From Parietaria judaica (lineage: Eukaryota > Streptophyta > Magnoliopsida > Rosales > Urticaceae), in contig OX940871.1 of NCBI GenBank assembly GCA_954871525.1, positions 26,386,586 to 26,450,585 on the forward strand: 64,000 nucleotides of DNA. The letters are read 5' to 3'. The translations under genes were made by a program, and so were the position numbers. Position 1 is the first letter of the stretch. The number at the start of each line of letters is the position of its first letter. This document shows, in pieces, positions 11,089-23,859 of the stretch. The notes beneath the pieces were generated by a model. It was not told where the DNA came from. It ran no database searches and was given only the letters and a program-made list of their open reading frames with translations.

Positions 11089-12546
11089 ACGGATTGGAAT
11101 GAGCCGCTTGATTAAACTATCAATTAAAATTAAAACATTAGTATCAAAATCCTCAGTCATTCTAAAATGGAAACTAATTAATGAATATTCAAAGTCCATG
11201 TTATTTGATTTTTTTTTTAAATGCCATGGTCTTAATAACCAAAACTAAAAAATATTAAAAATCTATACAACATTGGAATACGATTATAAGTCAAATTTCA
11301 CTGCACAAGGCATATAATTTTATAAGTCAAAATCGTTTATTCATATATATTTTTACTTGAATTTTCCCAAAAATACATCATTAAGTTTTCAAAATTACCC
11401 TTACAAAACCGTTTTGATTTGTACTTTATATGTTCTCTTTTTCGTACTTGTTAAAGACAGTTTAAATTCAACATTCAGTAATTTCCAATTTCTTATAGCA
11501 AAAATAAAAACACTATTGAGAGCAAGTGAGAAGGGTAAAATTGTCAAATTAGATACCAAGTGTCTATTTTAACTATTTTTAAAACATGAGGTTATATTTC
11601 TGTAAAAATTAAAAATTAAGGGTATAAATTAAACTTAAGGCGCAGTAGACTTTCTACTACTATTAGGCTTAATTAAGCATCGTAGTAAGAAATTACATAA
11701 ACTTTCGAGGATGGTAATGTGTAAACCGCCGTATCGAAAGTTTATTCACGACAGATCGTCCATAAACCGCGGTGAGTGTTAGTATATTGTCCCTAAGCTA
11801 AAAGCCGCGGGAAGGGTATGATATAACCAGCGTGTAAACTCAAAATGTCCGCTGCAAGTGGCTAATATATCGCTGCGCGCGGTTTTCAAAAGAAATTTGC
11901 ATGATAAACAGATTAAACCGTCGCGTGGAAGAGTTTCACGCGACGGTTTGAATCTCTAAGATTATAGAGTGGAGAAAAGATTACCGGAATTTGTAAATTC
12001 CCGGACCCGAACCTCGGCTTCTGTGGGGCTGGAATAGCTCAAGCTTCCTCGGAATCACTAAGTCTCTCATGAGCTGCCATTGTTGTTTAAAAAGCCCTGA
12101 ATATTTTGAGCCCGTGATTCTTCTTCACGTGTAGAAGTTATACACAGAATCTCATGGCTACGGCACTGACACGTGGCACATTGCTATAGAAAGTAAGAGA
12201 TCAGAACAAGTTAAAGAGCAGGGAAACTCTTTCACATCCCAAAGCCAGAGGGTCGGAGTACACACTACACATGCAAGCAATAAAACTTATAATATCAAAT
12301 ATTTACGGCATAAGTACTCATAAAAATCGTACTTTAGAGTAGCGTAATTTTACTATTTGTTTATTAGACATTAAACATTTATGTTTATGAACTTTCTTGT
12401 ATTGTAAGTTCCCATTAATATTCAAATGTTATCTTTATATGGTATATTGGTTGCAGCAAAAGTACCTTTTTTTTAAAAATTTGTTCAAATATTATTTTAG
12501 TTGCATTAAAAGATACTTAATACACATATACAATGAAATTTACATT
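11089..12546. other. Upstream region of the polygalacturonase gene
   Basis: This is the 5' flank of the minus-strand gene starting at 11088. It is AT-rich to about 11640, then has a patch with several CCGCGG or CGCGGTTT words (11700-11950) that includes a strong hairpin. No gene is recognised. Confidence 0.5.
11915..11949. repeat. Perfect 13-bp inverted repeat (hairpin)
   Basis: AAACCGTCGCGTG (11915-11927) is followed after a 9-base spacer by its exact reverse complement (11937-11949). Related words (aaaccgccg, aaaccgcgg, gcgcggttt) occur upstream from 11725. Such ACCGTCG-type repeats are typical of the subterminal regions of CACTA transposons, so this may be a fragment of one. That link is inference. 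Confidence 0.8.
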
Positions 12547-12554
12547 CTTCTATT

Positions 12555-13127
12555 CAGGGGCGCAGCGGGGGTGGCCGCCCCCACTTGGTCTGAACACCAT
12601 AGTTTTATTTTTATTTGTTCATATCATTAAAAGTTTATATATAAATAAAAAACATAGCAGTTTTAGACTAAATATCACTACAGCCTAGTGGAATTTTGTT
12701 ACTTTTAAAGTTCTCTTCCAAGTTATAGCCCTTGGTTCAATTCTCAGACCCACCATATTTTGTAATGTTTTTTAGTAACACTTTTTATGATTATAACTTC
12801 TTTTTCCCATGGTATTTTTGTACTTTACTTAATTATAGATATACTAAAACGATTACAACTTACAAAATTAGAGAATAAAAACCACCAATCAATTTAGACG
12901 TCCAAAGTTTTAATATTGAAATAAAAATTATATTAATATTTTGAGAACGTAACATGTAGATTTCTAAATCATATAAAGATCCTAATTAACTATTTTCATA
13001 AACCGAAAGTTCATAAAAATAGTTATTAATTCAATGTTTAATAGTACTTTGAATATCTCGTTTTATTATGAAATTTATAATCAATTGATTTCGCCCCCTC
13101 TTAGTCAGAGCTCTGGCTCCGCCCCTG
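12555..13127 (-). mobile_element. Non-autonomous hAT-type element, copy 2, with 8-bp target duplication
   Basis: A 573-bp element bounded by a perfect 8-bp direct repeat CTTCTATT (12547-12554 and 13128-13135). The termini read inwards are CAGGGGCGCAGCGGGG and CAGGGGCGGAGCCAGAG, sharing CAGGGGCG and the AGC that follows. It is homologous over its whole length to 2446-3031 in the opposite orientation. It has no transposase frame. The perfect duplication and intact ends suggest that it is younger than copy 1. Confidence 0.9.
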
Positions 13128-13451
13128 CTTCTATTGATATCTTTTATGTATACTATTCATATTAAATTCATAACACGTACGTACAATTCATATTTAATAC
13201 TTTTTCACGTTCTAAATTTCTCAATACTTTAATTTGAGACATATAAATATAATGACTTAACGTCAACAAAGACAATTAAAATACTAATTAAAAATGCATA
13301 TTTCACAATCTTTAAAGTATATAATCAGCACAATTAAATACTTTAAAATATATTATGCAATTTCAAAAATATTTGAATACTAGTTCGCAGTTACTCCTAA
13401 ATTGATAATGAGCCACATAAATCCCCAAAGAAATATAGGCAGTGAGATATC

Positions 13452-13454
<3 letters not shown>

Positions 13455-13497
<43 letters not shown>
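13455..13497. repeat. (TA)n(TG)n microsatellite
   Basis: An uninterrupted TA run passes into TG. It produces spurious frames of YIYI on both strands. Confidence 0.95.
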
Positions 13498-13876
13498 AAC
13501 ACTCACACTTTTGGAGCCACGTGGCAGACTATTATGGAGCTCACGGGATACCAAACTTTTTTTGTTGTGTGTGTGTCCCACTCAAGTGTCCCAATCTATA
13601 CATTACTAAGACTGCAAATAGAATAATAGTTTCACGAGAATAATAAGTATAAGAGTGTAAAATTTAATTCAAAATCTACATATATAGTATACACAAAAAT
13701 ATAATATTAATCAATACTTCCCCAAACTGCAGTTGGGATATTAACAATCCAAATTTGTAATTGAGTTATTGGAAGATAGCTCTCGCAAGGAGCTTTTGTG
13801 AAAAAATACGTGTACAATTATTTTGTTTTATCAATATTACAAAACAACATTAATACGAAGATTACATATTTTTAAG

Positions 13877-14285
13877 GGTTAATGACGGTAAAAATATACA
13901 AAGTTTGGTCAAAAAACCTCTCGTGTACCGTCTAAAAGTAGGGGCAGAAGTACCTAAAATTGTATTTTGGGGCATTGACCACTCCATTCTCGTAACGCAT
14001 TTAAATCACCCGTTAATTCTGGCCAAATGGATAAACGTGGGTTGCTAACATAACAATTTTTTCACCACGTGTACGAGCCCACGGCTCCTAATTAAGGTTT
14101 AATTTGTTGTTTTGTCGTAAACGAGGCTGATGTAGGCTCATACATGTGGTAAAAAAAATTGCTATGTCAGCAACCCACATTTGTCCACGTGGCCAAAGTT
14201 AACAAGTAAGTTAATTGCATTACGAGAATAGAGTGGTCAACGCTCCAAATACAATTTTAGGTACTTTTACCATCACTTTTAGGGG
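13877..14285 (+). mobile_element. Mutator-like (MULE) MITE with long inverted repeats, copy 1
   Basis: The left end (ggttaatgacggtaaaaat) and the right part, read on the other strand (agtgatggtaaaagtacc), form long imperfect inverted repeats. Shared inner blocks are GTTGACCACTC..CTCGTAA and GTGGGTTGCTGACAT. The layout and sequence match the fuller copy at 55852-56306. Compared with that copy, the outermost 60 or so bases of the right end are missing, so no target duplication can be read. There is no coding frame. Confidence 0.7.
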
Positions 14286-14534
14286 TAAGTTAAGCATTTT
14301 CTTCTTCAATCAGCGCGACCCGCTTTTATTTACGTTTTTGTTTTTGACTTGGTTTTTTCAATCGCTAAATTCCTAATGTAAAGCAATTTCATATTAAATA
14401 ATTGCAATTGAAACCTTAATCTTGTAAATAATGGCACTAATAACCTTATTCTTGTGTAAAATTTCAATGATAAATATATATCATATAAGAAGTATCATCG
14501 TTTAAAATACTAATAAAAAAGGATACGCAACAGC

Positions 14535-14611
14535 AATGTTTCGGTTCCGTCTCTAAAATGTCGTATCAAATAAATGTTCCCGGTTCCGTCTCTGATATGT
14601 TGTATCAAAGT
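14535..14611. repeat. Imperfect 38-39-bp tandem duplication
   Basis: The phrase with core cggttccgtctct, followed by atgt.gtatcaaa, occurs twice in tandem with a few mismatches and a one-base indel. It lies downstream of the sulfotransferase-like gene. Confidence 0.75.
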
Positions 14612-14914
14612 ACACAACTGCGGGAAAAAGAAAAAAAAAAGGCACTAATCTTTTATTTTCTGAGTTTTTGGGACCAAAAAGTGGAAAAGTATGAATTTTG
14701 CTAAGCTAACATATACAAATTGATAAAGAAAACTGAACACTTCAGATTTGCATCAACGAAATGTTGATGCGAAAAAACAAAATAAAACAATCACCGATCA
14801 GCAAACAAAGGGCGTCGAGGCCAGAACTTTTGGCCCCGAAAAAAACCCGTCTGTGAGCTTCTGTTGTAAGATTGGGCAGAGAGTTAAGTCGGTATTTACA
14901 GATAACCAGAAACC

Positions 14915-17900
14915 TTAATAGTCGGAGTTAAGAAAACGCTCGAAAGCTGTTCCTTGGAGCGTAGTGCGGACTTCATCCCAGTTAGTAATATGGTCAGCAA
15001 GAGATCCTCTGTGAATCTTCACCTGGTGACTAGCGAGCTTCATTCGCGGCAACCCGAGAAAATTTTGTACGTCTTTGAGTTTCTGCAACAAAAGGACTGG
15101 GGGTGAGAAAGAAGATCAATCGGCTGAAACCGGGGTTTTTTTAATCTTTTTTATTTGAACAAAAACCATAATTTTGGTTAAGTAGGAACAAAATCCGAAA
15201 ACCATATTAAGTAAAGACCACCTAAACTGAATTTTTTTCGGTTTTGGGTTTTAGAGAATAAAATTTTTGAACAAAATCATATTTTAGATGGGGAATGCCG
15301 GGCGAGTGAGGGATTTAGTGACAGAGAAACCCTTGAACTCCCGTTCTTAAATTCAATTTAAAGAAACCAAGTTTTCAGATTAGGTTTTTTGGTGATCTTA
15401 ACCAAGTGTTTAAGCCATTATTTGGATAAATTCAGAGTTTTCGGGAAATTTATAGATCGAGTCATTTGGTTTCGGTTTCTAAAAATCGGGTCTTTTGGGT
15501 TTTTAAAATATACTCACCGTGTAATTTGTCATGATGTCCTCGTAATACAAAACCATGTGGCGAGTGCTGTTGAAGCACGATAAAGCATTTTCTGCGGCGG
15601 ATTCCATTTTTGCCAGATCAGCAATCAAAGACGTCGTGTTGATTGCCGGCTTATACGTTGAAAGCTTTTCAGCCTAAGAGAAAATAAATACTCAACTTAA
15701 GAATCAATGAAAGGAATCGAAAGAGGGGAGAGAGAGGGGAAAAAAAAAAAAACCTCCTCTGCAGAATGAACGTGCGCTTTGTGTGTTCCGTTCAAGAGCT
15801 TAGCATATCGATCGTATGAGTTAGCAAGGTCTGAAACCATGCGACGCAGTGAATTCCGCCTAAAGAGAAATATTGCAGAAACGCCCCTACGATTAAAGTA
15901 GTCCACCACTTCCTTGTGGTGCTCCATCAATCCCTACATAAACCGTGACAAGATATTTGAGCTTTTTAGAATTACTTCATGAATAAACGGGAATTATTTG
16001 CTTTCTAAGCCACCGGTTCTTACATATCAGAGGCGCAAGGGCAAATCAGTCAGTTAGTAGCTTTATTAGTTACTATGTTTTTAGTCAGCGTGTCATGCTC
16101 TGGAAGGTTAGAGATATCCGTTATTCATTTCATCGCATAGGTGATCAGCTTATTTTGTGTATGTTTCGGTATACGGATCTTAACGTTTTCACCGCGAAAA
16201 ACATAGCTCGCGAGTTTTTCAATACTATGTCTAGTCTCAATAAAGCCTAATCGTGTTCTAACCTTACATGTTACGCCCTTCATATTTTACGGAACTCCAC
16301 ATACAACTAAGGCATACTTGGTCTAACGAGATTGGGGTATAGATTTCAGTAACATCTTATACTCATATGACGGAATATAATAGACCATTGGATAATATAA
16401 CACAACTATGCCTTCAAAAAAAAAAAACAGAGCGGTGAAATTGATAAAATCATATTTTAATCAACCTCGATTATTGTTAGGAGCCGGTTAGGATACAAAT
16501 TTGATAGGAGCCAGTTATGAAAGCAAAACATAACGAACACTTATGCCAAGGGTATTCACCAAAATGAGATGAATACCATATAATCAATCAAAGCAATTAA
16601 CAATATACCAAAAGACCGTTCCTTCGAGAACACGGAACAAAAAATAGGAGAGACTAGTGTTTCCTTGTCTTTCTTTTATTTCTACTTAAAACATAAATAG
16701 CAATTTCTACACCGGACATCGGTTTTGAAATCGAAACCGAAAATCTGAAAAACCAAATGACCATAGATATTTGATTTTCTTAATTTTGAAACACGATTTC
16801 GGTTTTTTATTTTGAAACACAAAATACCGGTTTTGAAGTTAAACTTTGCAACAGAAAACATAGACGTAAACACTAATGTCGCCCCTATGATTTAAAAATC
16901 AAAGCCGAGAGGAATTACTTTACCTGATTGAGCATCCACTTGAAGCCAACGGCGGCGGAGCAGTGATTCTTCGAAGCGCTGCTGAGCCAATCCAAGTTAT
17001 ATACTTTATCGAGATTATTTACAATCGTAGTTATATTTTTCCGCCGAGGCCATCGAGAAAATATCTCTCCGTTAGAGCTCACATTGATATGACTGTTCAA
17101 TAAGCTTTCGAACCACCCACTTCCCGATCTTTGCGTCGACAAAATGGCAAAGAATCGTACCGGGTTCGACGCACACTCGCCCCTATAAACATATTTAGAA
17201 AACAATTATAGGTAGACTCATTGGCAGTAATGCCCCTCAACTTTAAACATATGAAAGTAGCAGATTGCCGCCTATACGCTAAAAACTACAGAAAATGGTA
17301 ACTTATCACTCGAGAATTCTTTTATCAATTCATTACCGAATAGGATTAACATAGTAAATTCCGAGACTTTAATAAAATTGACGATAATACCCTAAAATAA
17401 TTCACGGGTTTCGCACATGCTCAAATGTACCACGGAAAATTGCACCGACGAGCAAAGTTCAAGGCACATTACAGAAGCAAAATGGAATTGAGAAACAGAA
17501 CCAGAAAACAAAAAACGAAAAAGCCGGATTCGCGTACCGGCTAAAGGTGTCCGGTTCCGGAAAATGCAGAAGAGGATTCTGCAGAAGCTCGACGCCATTG
17601 CCATAATAAGGCCTCTCAACGGAGAACCGGAACTTGGAATCGGATTGAACATTGGCCTGCTTGAGACAGACCGAGCAAATATAAACACCACACACCATAG
17701 CGAAGAGCAACACTATGGTCCTCAGCAACAGAGGAGATTTCTTCGGAGGCTTTATAATTATCGAATCCTGCGACAACAAAGACAGCAAATTTCACAATAT
17801 TGACAGAAACCCAGATCGATACATGCAAAGCAAATATATATATATATAGCAATAGCGAAAAAACCCAGAAATATTCGAGAGCCATTGATGGGAACCTGGT

Positions 17901-17925
17901 TGAAGATGCAGATATACTCCGCCAT
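14915..17925 (-). CDS. Membrane-anchored sulfotransferase-like protein, six exons, 340 aa
   Basis: A P-loop sulfotransferase-like protein of the plant group often labelled nodulation-protein-H or NoeE-like (Arabidopsis At4g34420/At2g15730 type, from family knowledge). The predicted role is transfer of sulfate from PAPS to an unknown acceptor, probably in the Golgi. Exons: 17896-17925 (only 10 codons), 17538-17767, 16924-17182, 15754-15933, 15518-15673 and 14915-15082. Phases match and the total is 340 codons plus stop. Residues about 23-45 form one hydrophobic segment, suggesting type II topology. The 5'-phosphosulfate loop is visible as STQRSGSGWFE (102-112). An FRRNSLRRMVSD segment (197-208) fits the 3'-phosphate binding motif. 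The tiny first exon is supported because it restores a start directly before the conserved IIIKPPKKSP segment (13-22). The substrate cannot be told from sequence. Confidence 0.85.
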
Positions 17926-18681
17926 TGCTGCTCGACGGAGAGGAAAGTCAAAAGGGTCGATCAAACAGAGCTCAAACTTCGAACTTCAAAGCAGCGATTC
18001 ATGAGAGAGAGGGCTTTCTCTCTCTAGGTTCAGTGAGTGATTTTTCAATGGAAGGAGAGAGAAAGCGAAATCCAGAAGGAGGAAATGGTGATTGAAATGG
18101 AGAAGAAAGAGAGTGAGTCTCTGTGAATTTCAGAGCATACAGAGAGAGAGAGAGTCTGACTTTGACTCTGACTTTTCTCGCTTACGAATTACGATATAAT
18201 CGATGACGACGAACAAATCACGAAAACGATAAAAAATAAAAAAAATAAAAATAAAAAATAAACCCACCAAAAACAATAGAATCGGGAGCTTTTTTTTTCT
18301 TATTTATGAAAAAATAAATTTAACGGTAAAAGTATTAAGGTTTAACACTCAACGGAATAAAAAAAATGATGAATTTCTGTGTGGAAATGATGTTTTGATA
18401 ATTAGGCACTGAACATAGAATATAAATGATTAGCTCTTTCAAAATAGGTAACGATTTTCTACTAATTTGGTTATTTTAATATGATATATTTAAAGAAAAA
18501 TATAAGATAGGTGAACGGCCGCATATTTCTTTGTTTTGTCGCGGTATATAAAAAGTGTAAATCTTTGGTATAAAAAATATACAAATTGTGTGCTTAAAAA
18601 ATACAAATCTTGCATCGGGAATTAATTTCCAAGTCTCCCCAACTTGAGAAGGCTTCTGCTATTAGTCGTGGGGTAGAATGA
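17926..18681. other. 5' flank of the sulfotransferase-like gene
   Basis: A GA/CT-rich purine tract at 17990-18165 lies directly upstream of the minus-strand start. It probably spans the 5' untranslated region and core promoter. AT-rich DNA follows. Confidence 0.5.
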
Positions 18682-19029
18682 GCGTATGACCAGGGGTGGT
18701 CGAAGATTCGCTTCCAATCGGATTGCCTAGGGGTTATTAAAACTCTAAATAGTAACTTCATTCATCTGTCTGATTTAGGCACTATTGTCTCCAATATCCA
18801 TCGCTTAGTCAATCAGATTGAGTTTGTAATTTTCTACTTCAGCCCGAGTTTATGTAATGGAGTGGCGCATGACATTGCTCGTCTCGCGATTAGGTCTAGA
18901 GGGAATATATTTTGGCTTGGGTCTGTCCCGCCTAGTATTGAACCTGTTGTTTTGCGTGACTCTATTGGTACCGAGGGAGTCCCGACCTATGTTGGGACGC
19001 TTATTTGGCTGTTGACGTTGATAATTTGA
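18682..19029 (+). pseudogene. RNase H-like 3' fragment of a LINE (or RVT_3-type domain)
   Basis: One open frame of about 115 codons without a start codon (a stop lies just upstream at 18679). It contains QSDCLGVIKTLNS and, later, FYFSPSLCNGVAHDIARLA, the pattern of the RNase H-like domain at the C-terminus of plant L1-type LINE ORF2 proteins. The rest of the element (endonuclease, RT) is absent. A sister copy at 26540-26842 has the same orientation and similar flanking text (tggtcgaagattc). Confidence 0.7.
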
Positions 19030-19253
19030 TGTGGAGTACTCTTCCCTCTAGAGTCGCACCCGTTTAGAGGACTCGGAGGGTTTAATGAGACTCATTTAGA
19101 GATATACGCCGCAGGAAAAAAATGAGTACATAGATCGAGATCAATTTATTCTGGTTTTTAAATATTTTTGCCACAAATATCTTTTTATTATTTAGCTTCA
19201 TAATTTAAAATTTTCCAAAGATGTTATTAATGTCATACTCATACATAATTATA

Positions 19254-19303
<50 letters not shown>

Positions 19304-22300
19304 ACCTCCTTGAAATGTTTTTATGATAAGATTGTTTCTTTTTCTTTCTATTAAATGCTTGATTACAGTTGGCTTATTTCTCTAATAATATGAAGAAATA
19401 TAAATTATCAACACAGCTACCTATAGATATTTAATTTAAACTGGATAGACATTGGATCCGGTTTACTTTTATATTTTTATCATCGAGACTAAAATATGTT
19501 TGCATTCACATCATTTAATATTTATTAAATGTATATACTGTGCCTTAATTAGCTATTTGGGTAATTATTTTGTGTTAGGATGGGGTGACATGAGCCACCC
19601 CGAGATAGTCTCATTTCGTACCTGTCTATGCGGTATCACTTAAGAACAAATTAGGTACTTTTATTGCAATTAACTCTTTAGTTTATCATCAAGTTAAATT
19701 AATTATTGATAATCAAGTTTAAAATAAACAATAAACTACAGTGGTAACATGATCTTGACTTCTGAGAGTTGTTGAGGGAGATGGCGAAGACATGAATTAT
19801 CACGAGGAGTGGCGAAAAATAATGTACACGCGTTTTTTTGGAGGGTTGGCCGTTAATAAAGCCGACCCTAAAATCAAAGGTGTAGGCAAATATAAATTTT
19901 AAAGACCTCTAATAATACAATTTGATTATCACATGAGGTTAAACATGTCCTACACTATAATAAATGAATACAAAGAACAAAAATACCCTTTAAACTATAA
20001 TTCACGTAGGTTTGTTGTTAATATATGCAAGTTTAAAAATTAATAAATGAATGTAACGACTTTCTAGAAATACTATTAAGTATAAACCTTAGTAATTTTT
20101 AATAATCAAAATTGAGTAAATACTTGTAATCTTATAACAAAGTCAAACTAAATTACACGATTTGGTGTTAAAATTACAGGACTTTAGTGTAATTTTAGCA
20201 TCAAAATTGTTTCATCTCCACTCATAAACTAAATTTTACATAAAAAAAAATACTTATTACTCTATTTTTAAATCAAAGATTCTTTTTATTATTTAATAAT
20301 TTTGATAAATCTTTATTATTCAATTAATTAGTGAATTACTACGTAACTAATTAAATAATTAATGATGGTATAATATAATAATAGAAAATAAGTAAATTGA
20401 AAAACTAATTCAAATTCAAATAAATATTAAATTATTTGAAATACATATTACATTAAAATAACTAAAAAAGAAAAGAAAAAGAAACACACAAAATAAATGG
20501 CACTATACTAATTCTCCGAATTACCAAATTCGACCCACAAGTGCTCAATTAGTGCATTTCGAAGATCAAAATGAAATGAGATTCCCTATCCTTGATTTTT
20601 CTATCTCGAGCTAAGATTTTTTTAAATCTAGCATCCCCATTACCCATTATTTCAAATCATGCCGGTGAGACGTCGGCTCGCTTTTGTACATCGACGTCAC
20701 GTACGTTTATCCGCTATAACTATATATTATGCTTATGATACACGTTGTTAATTTGTTATTATATCATTTAACACGTTCTTACTCCATGAGCGTGATGGTC
20801 TGGCCACAATAATCTTTGTTGCAATACTCTGAATGCACGTTATATGTATATTCTTGGGCGATAAGAAAATTGTGGATGGGCGATAAGAAAATTGTTTTGA
20901 GTGATAAGAAAATTATTGTTTAATTGTTGTTTTCCGTAGAATGAAAGGAGAGAATAATATATAACATTTGCGGATTTGAATTCTATTACCAATTTAACAG
21001 CTAGTGCCTATATTGATGGAAGAGAATTTTTATTTTTATTTTAGAAAAAGAGTACAAACAAACAAATACGGAGGACTTGGAGAAGGTTCCCAATATCATG
21101 AGCAAATGCTCTAAATAAAAATAAGTCTCAACTTGAATTTGAAGAGGCGAACTAAAAAAATAAAGGTTTGGACCGGCAAATTAGGGCAGTTGCCCCCACT
21201 ATTCATCAAGTGGCTTCGCCACTCGATTATTTTATATATATATATATATATATTATTAATTACAAATTAATCGAATAAACTAATACTACGAGGTTTACAG
21301 GCTAATCTCCTAAATAAACTATAATTTCTTTGACTTTATGTTCAAAAATAAATTTCTTTTCGCTTCTGTTTTATCTATTTTCTGTGTTATCCAAATATTT
21401 TAGTAATAAATAAATTGTGCTCATCAAAATACAAGTAGAAATTGTGTAATTGCTAAACGATGGAAATCAGATCTTTTAATTTTAGCTGTATTTCTTGCCT
21501 TATGAGAGAAAATTAATAATGTTTTTCTTTTATAATTGCGAGATGCGTATTCAATATTAAATCATGTGGGGAATAGTTTTTTTATGAGAATAACATCAAA
21601 GAAGCTATAGTTTTGACGTATTTCTTAAAAATAATATTTTTTATTTATTTTAATATACTCGAACAAAAAACATAATCAAGCAATGTTTAAAATATTCTAA
21701 AAACATAATTTTAAATTTATTTTTAAAATTCAAAAAAAGAATACAAAAAAAATAACCAAACGGCCCCTTAAATGTTAACGTCTTTTAACGTTTTGCTATG
21801 TGCCAAAAAGCAATAGACGTTAAATTTTCTGAATGGAACTTCCGATCAACCTTTTTCGTAACATCGAGCATTATTTCAAAAAAAAAAAATCATTTGACCA
21901 TGCTGCCTCAATTGGCCTCATACTAGGAACTTATGGTTTAATTATCCTTTTTAATAGCAATTATGTTAAATGCGAATTTGGAAATATAGATTGATTATTA
22001 TTATTTCCTTTGGAGAGAATTTTGAGCTTCAGATTGATTATTTTTCTCCTATACTCCAAAGTCTAAAGCTTGAAATTTAAAATATATTAATGTCGTTGTG
22101 ATTGTGAGGCATGCTAACATGCCTATCATTGTCAATAAGTATAACACCTTGTCCACATCTTTTTAAAAGTAGCTCCACTTAGTGGAATCAAGCCTATATC
22201 ACCAATAAATCAATCCTATAAGTCCAAAAAAAAAAAAAAAAAAAAAACTATAAATCACCAATAAAAAAAAGTAATTATAAAGAATACATAAATGTTTCAT

Positions 22301-22813
22301 GCAGTAAATAATTTACAACTATACTTCAATTTCTTCAATATATTTCGATGAAACTTTTTTATTAATCGGAACTTGAAAACCGGTTCCAAATTTCGGTTTT
22401 TCATAGCCGAAGTTCCGATTCGGGTGTTTGTTTCTATTCAATTTTTGTAGCTTTTCATCTAGAATTCTAGATATATACAATCACTTGATGATGGTTTAGC
22501 AATTAAAAATTTCAAAAGAGAAAAAGGAAGTAAAAACGAAATAAAGTCCGATTTTTCTTTATTATTTGAGACATGACGTGAAAGCTAAGGTCACTACGTA
22601 GCTAATATTTAATGGTCCAAACATTATAGTTCGCATGATGATTAAAGAGGATTTAAAATAAGCTTTTATATTTTAATAAAAAATGAAATAAAATAGTGAG
22701 AAATATAAAAAGGGGACCTATAGAGCCTAGAGCCATGTCCACATTTTCGTACAACAATTAATAAATATACTAATACCAGAGACTTTATATTTATACCTTA
22801 AAAACATTTACAA

Positions 22814-22846
<33 letters not shown>

Positions 22847-23480
22847 CATCGCTTTCTGACCACTGCTCTCTTTCTTGTGTAAATTAGTATTATTTGGTGA
22901 AGTAAATGTATATAATTTATCATCCATAAACGATACTAGGCATTTTCTGATATAAATAATAATAAAAAAATCTTACACACTTATTAGATTTGAAATAACT
23001 TGAACCGAAATCCCATATTGATTTCAAAAATATTGTGAAAATGATTAAAACCGAAATCCATATATATTTTAGATTTTAGAAATTTCTAGAAATACTCATT
23101 TTTACAAATCTTTGTAAAAACCACTCAAAACTAATCATTTTACCTTGATAAAATGGATAATTCTAAGTATTATTTTATTTTTTAAATTTTTTTAATTGAA
23201 ATAGTATTTCCCTAATAAAATTATATATATAATTAATTATATTTAAGATGTAAATAATTTTTTACTAAAAAAGACAACGTGCTAAAAATAAATGGCGAGT
23301 AATGATTTTTTTAAATGGGCGGGAAAGTAAATATTTCACTATATTGCATTTAGTTATCACTATATCTCATAAAATTTACTAAGCCCTGTGTTATAGGGAA
23401 AATTTATTATCTAGTGATGAAAGTCGGTAAAAATCGAAATTTGGTGACACATGTTCTGAAATTAAAAACTAGTAATGTTT
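19030..23480. other. Long AT-rich intergenic region
   Basis: No gene can be supported. It contains a (TA)n tract at 19256-19300, poly-A runs at 22227-22247 and 22818-22845, a (TA)n at 21234-21252, and a GC-richer scrap at 21145-21225 with a gtggcgaagccac-type word that may be a worn hAT terminus. Patches of aaccggttcc words occur near 22375-22435. Confidence 0.5.
19256..19300. repeat. (TA)n microsatellite
   Basis: An essentially pure TA run of about 44 bases. Confidence 0.95.
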
Positions 23481-23859
23481 ATTGCTTGCTTCTCATTTTG
23501 CCCCTAAACTTTATATAAATAGCAAGTCATCAACTTCATTGGGACCACATTCATGTCCGATATTATCTAAAGAACCTCTGAAGTTCTTTTTCTTTTTCCT
23601 TTCCTTTTCTCTCGTTGTGGGGGACTACTTCAAAGATTTCCTTCTTTGTTTTTTTTTTTCACGTCTATATTTTCCGGTGGGGACTATGGTGTTGCTCTGC
23701 GTTCACCGACCCTCATTTCGTCGCCGGCGACGTTTTAAACAACAACAAATACCTAACTTCCATGGCGAGCCTTCTAAACCCTGACTTAATTTTTTCAGTA
23801 TATCTTTGTAGATCTCTTGTACTAGGAACCATATCTTTTGTATTCTTGGGTTGCTACAA

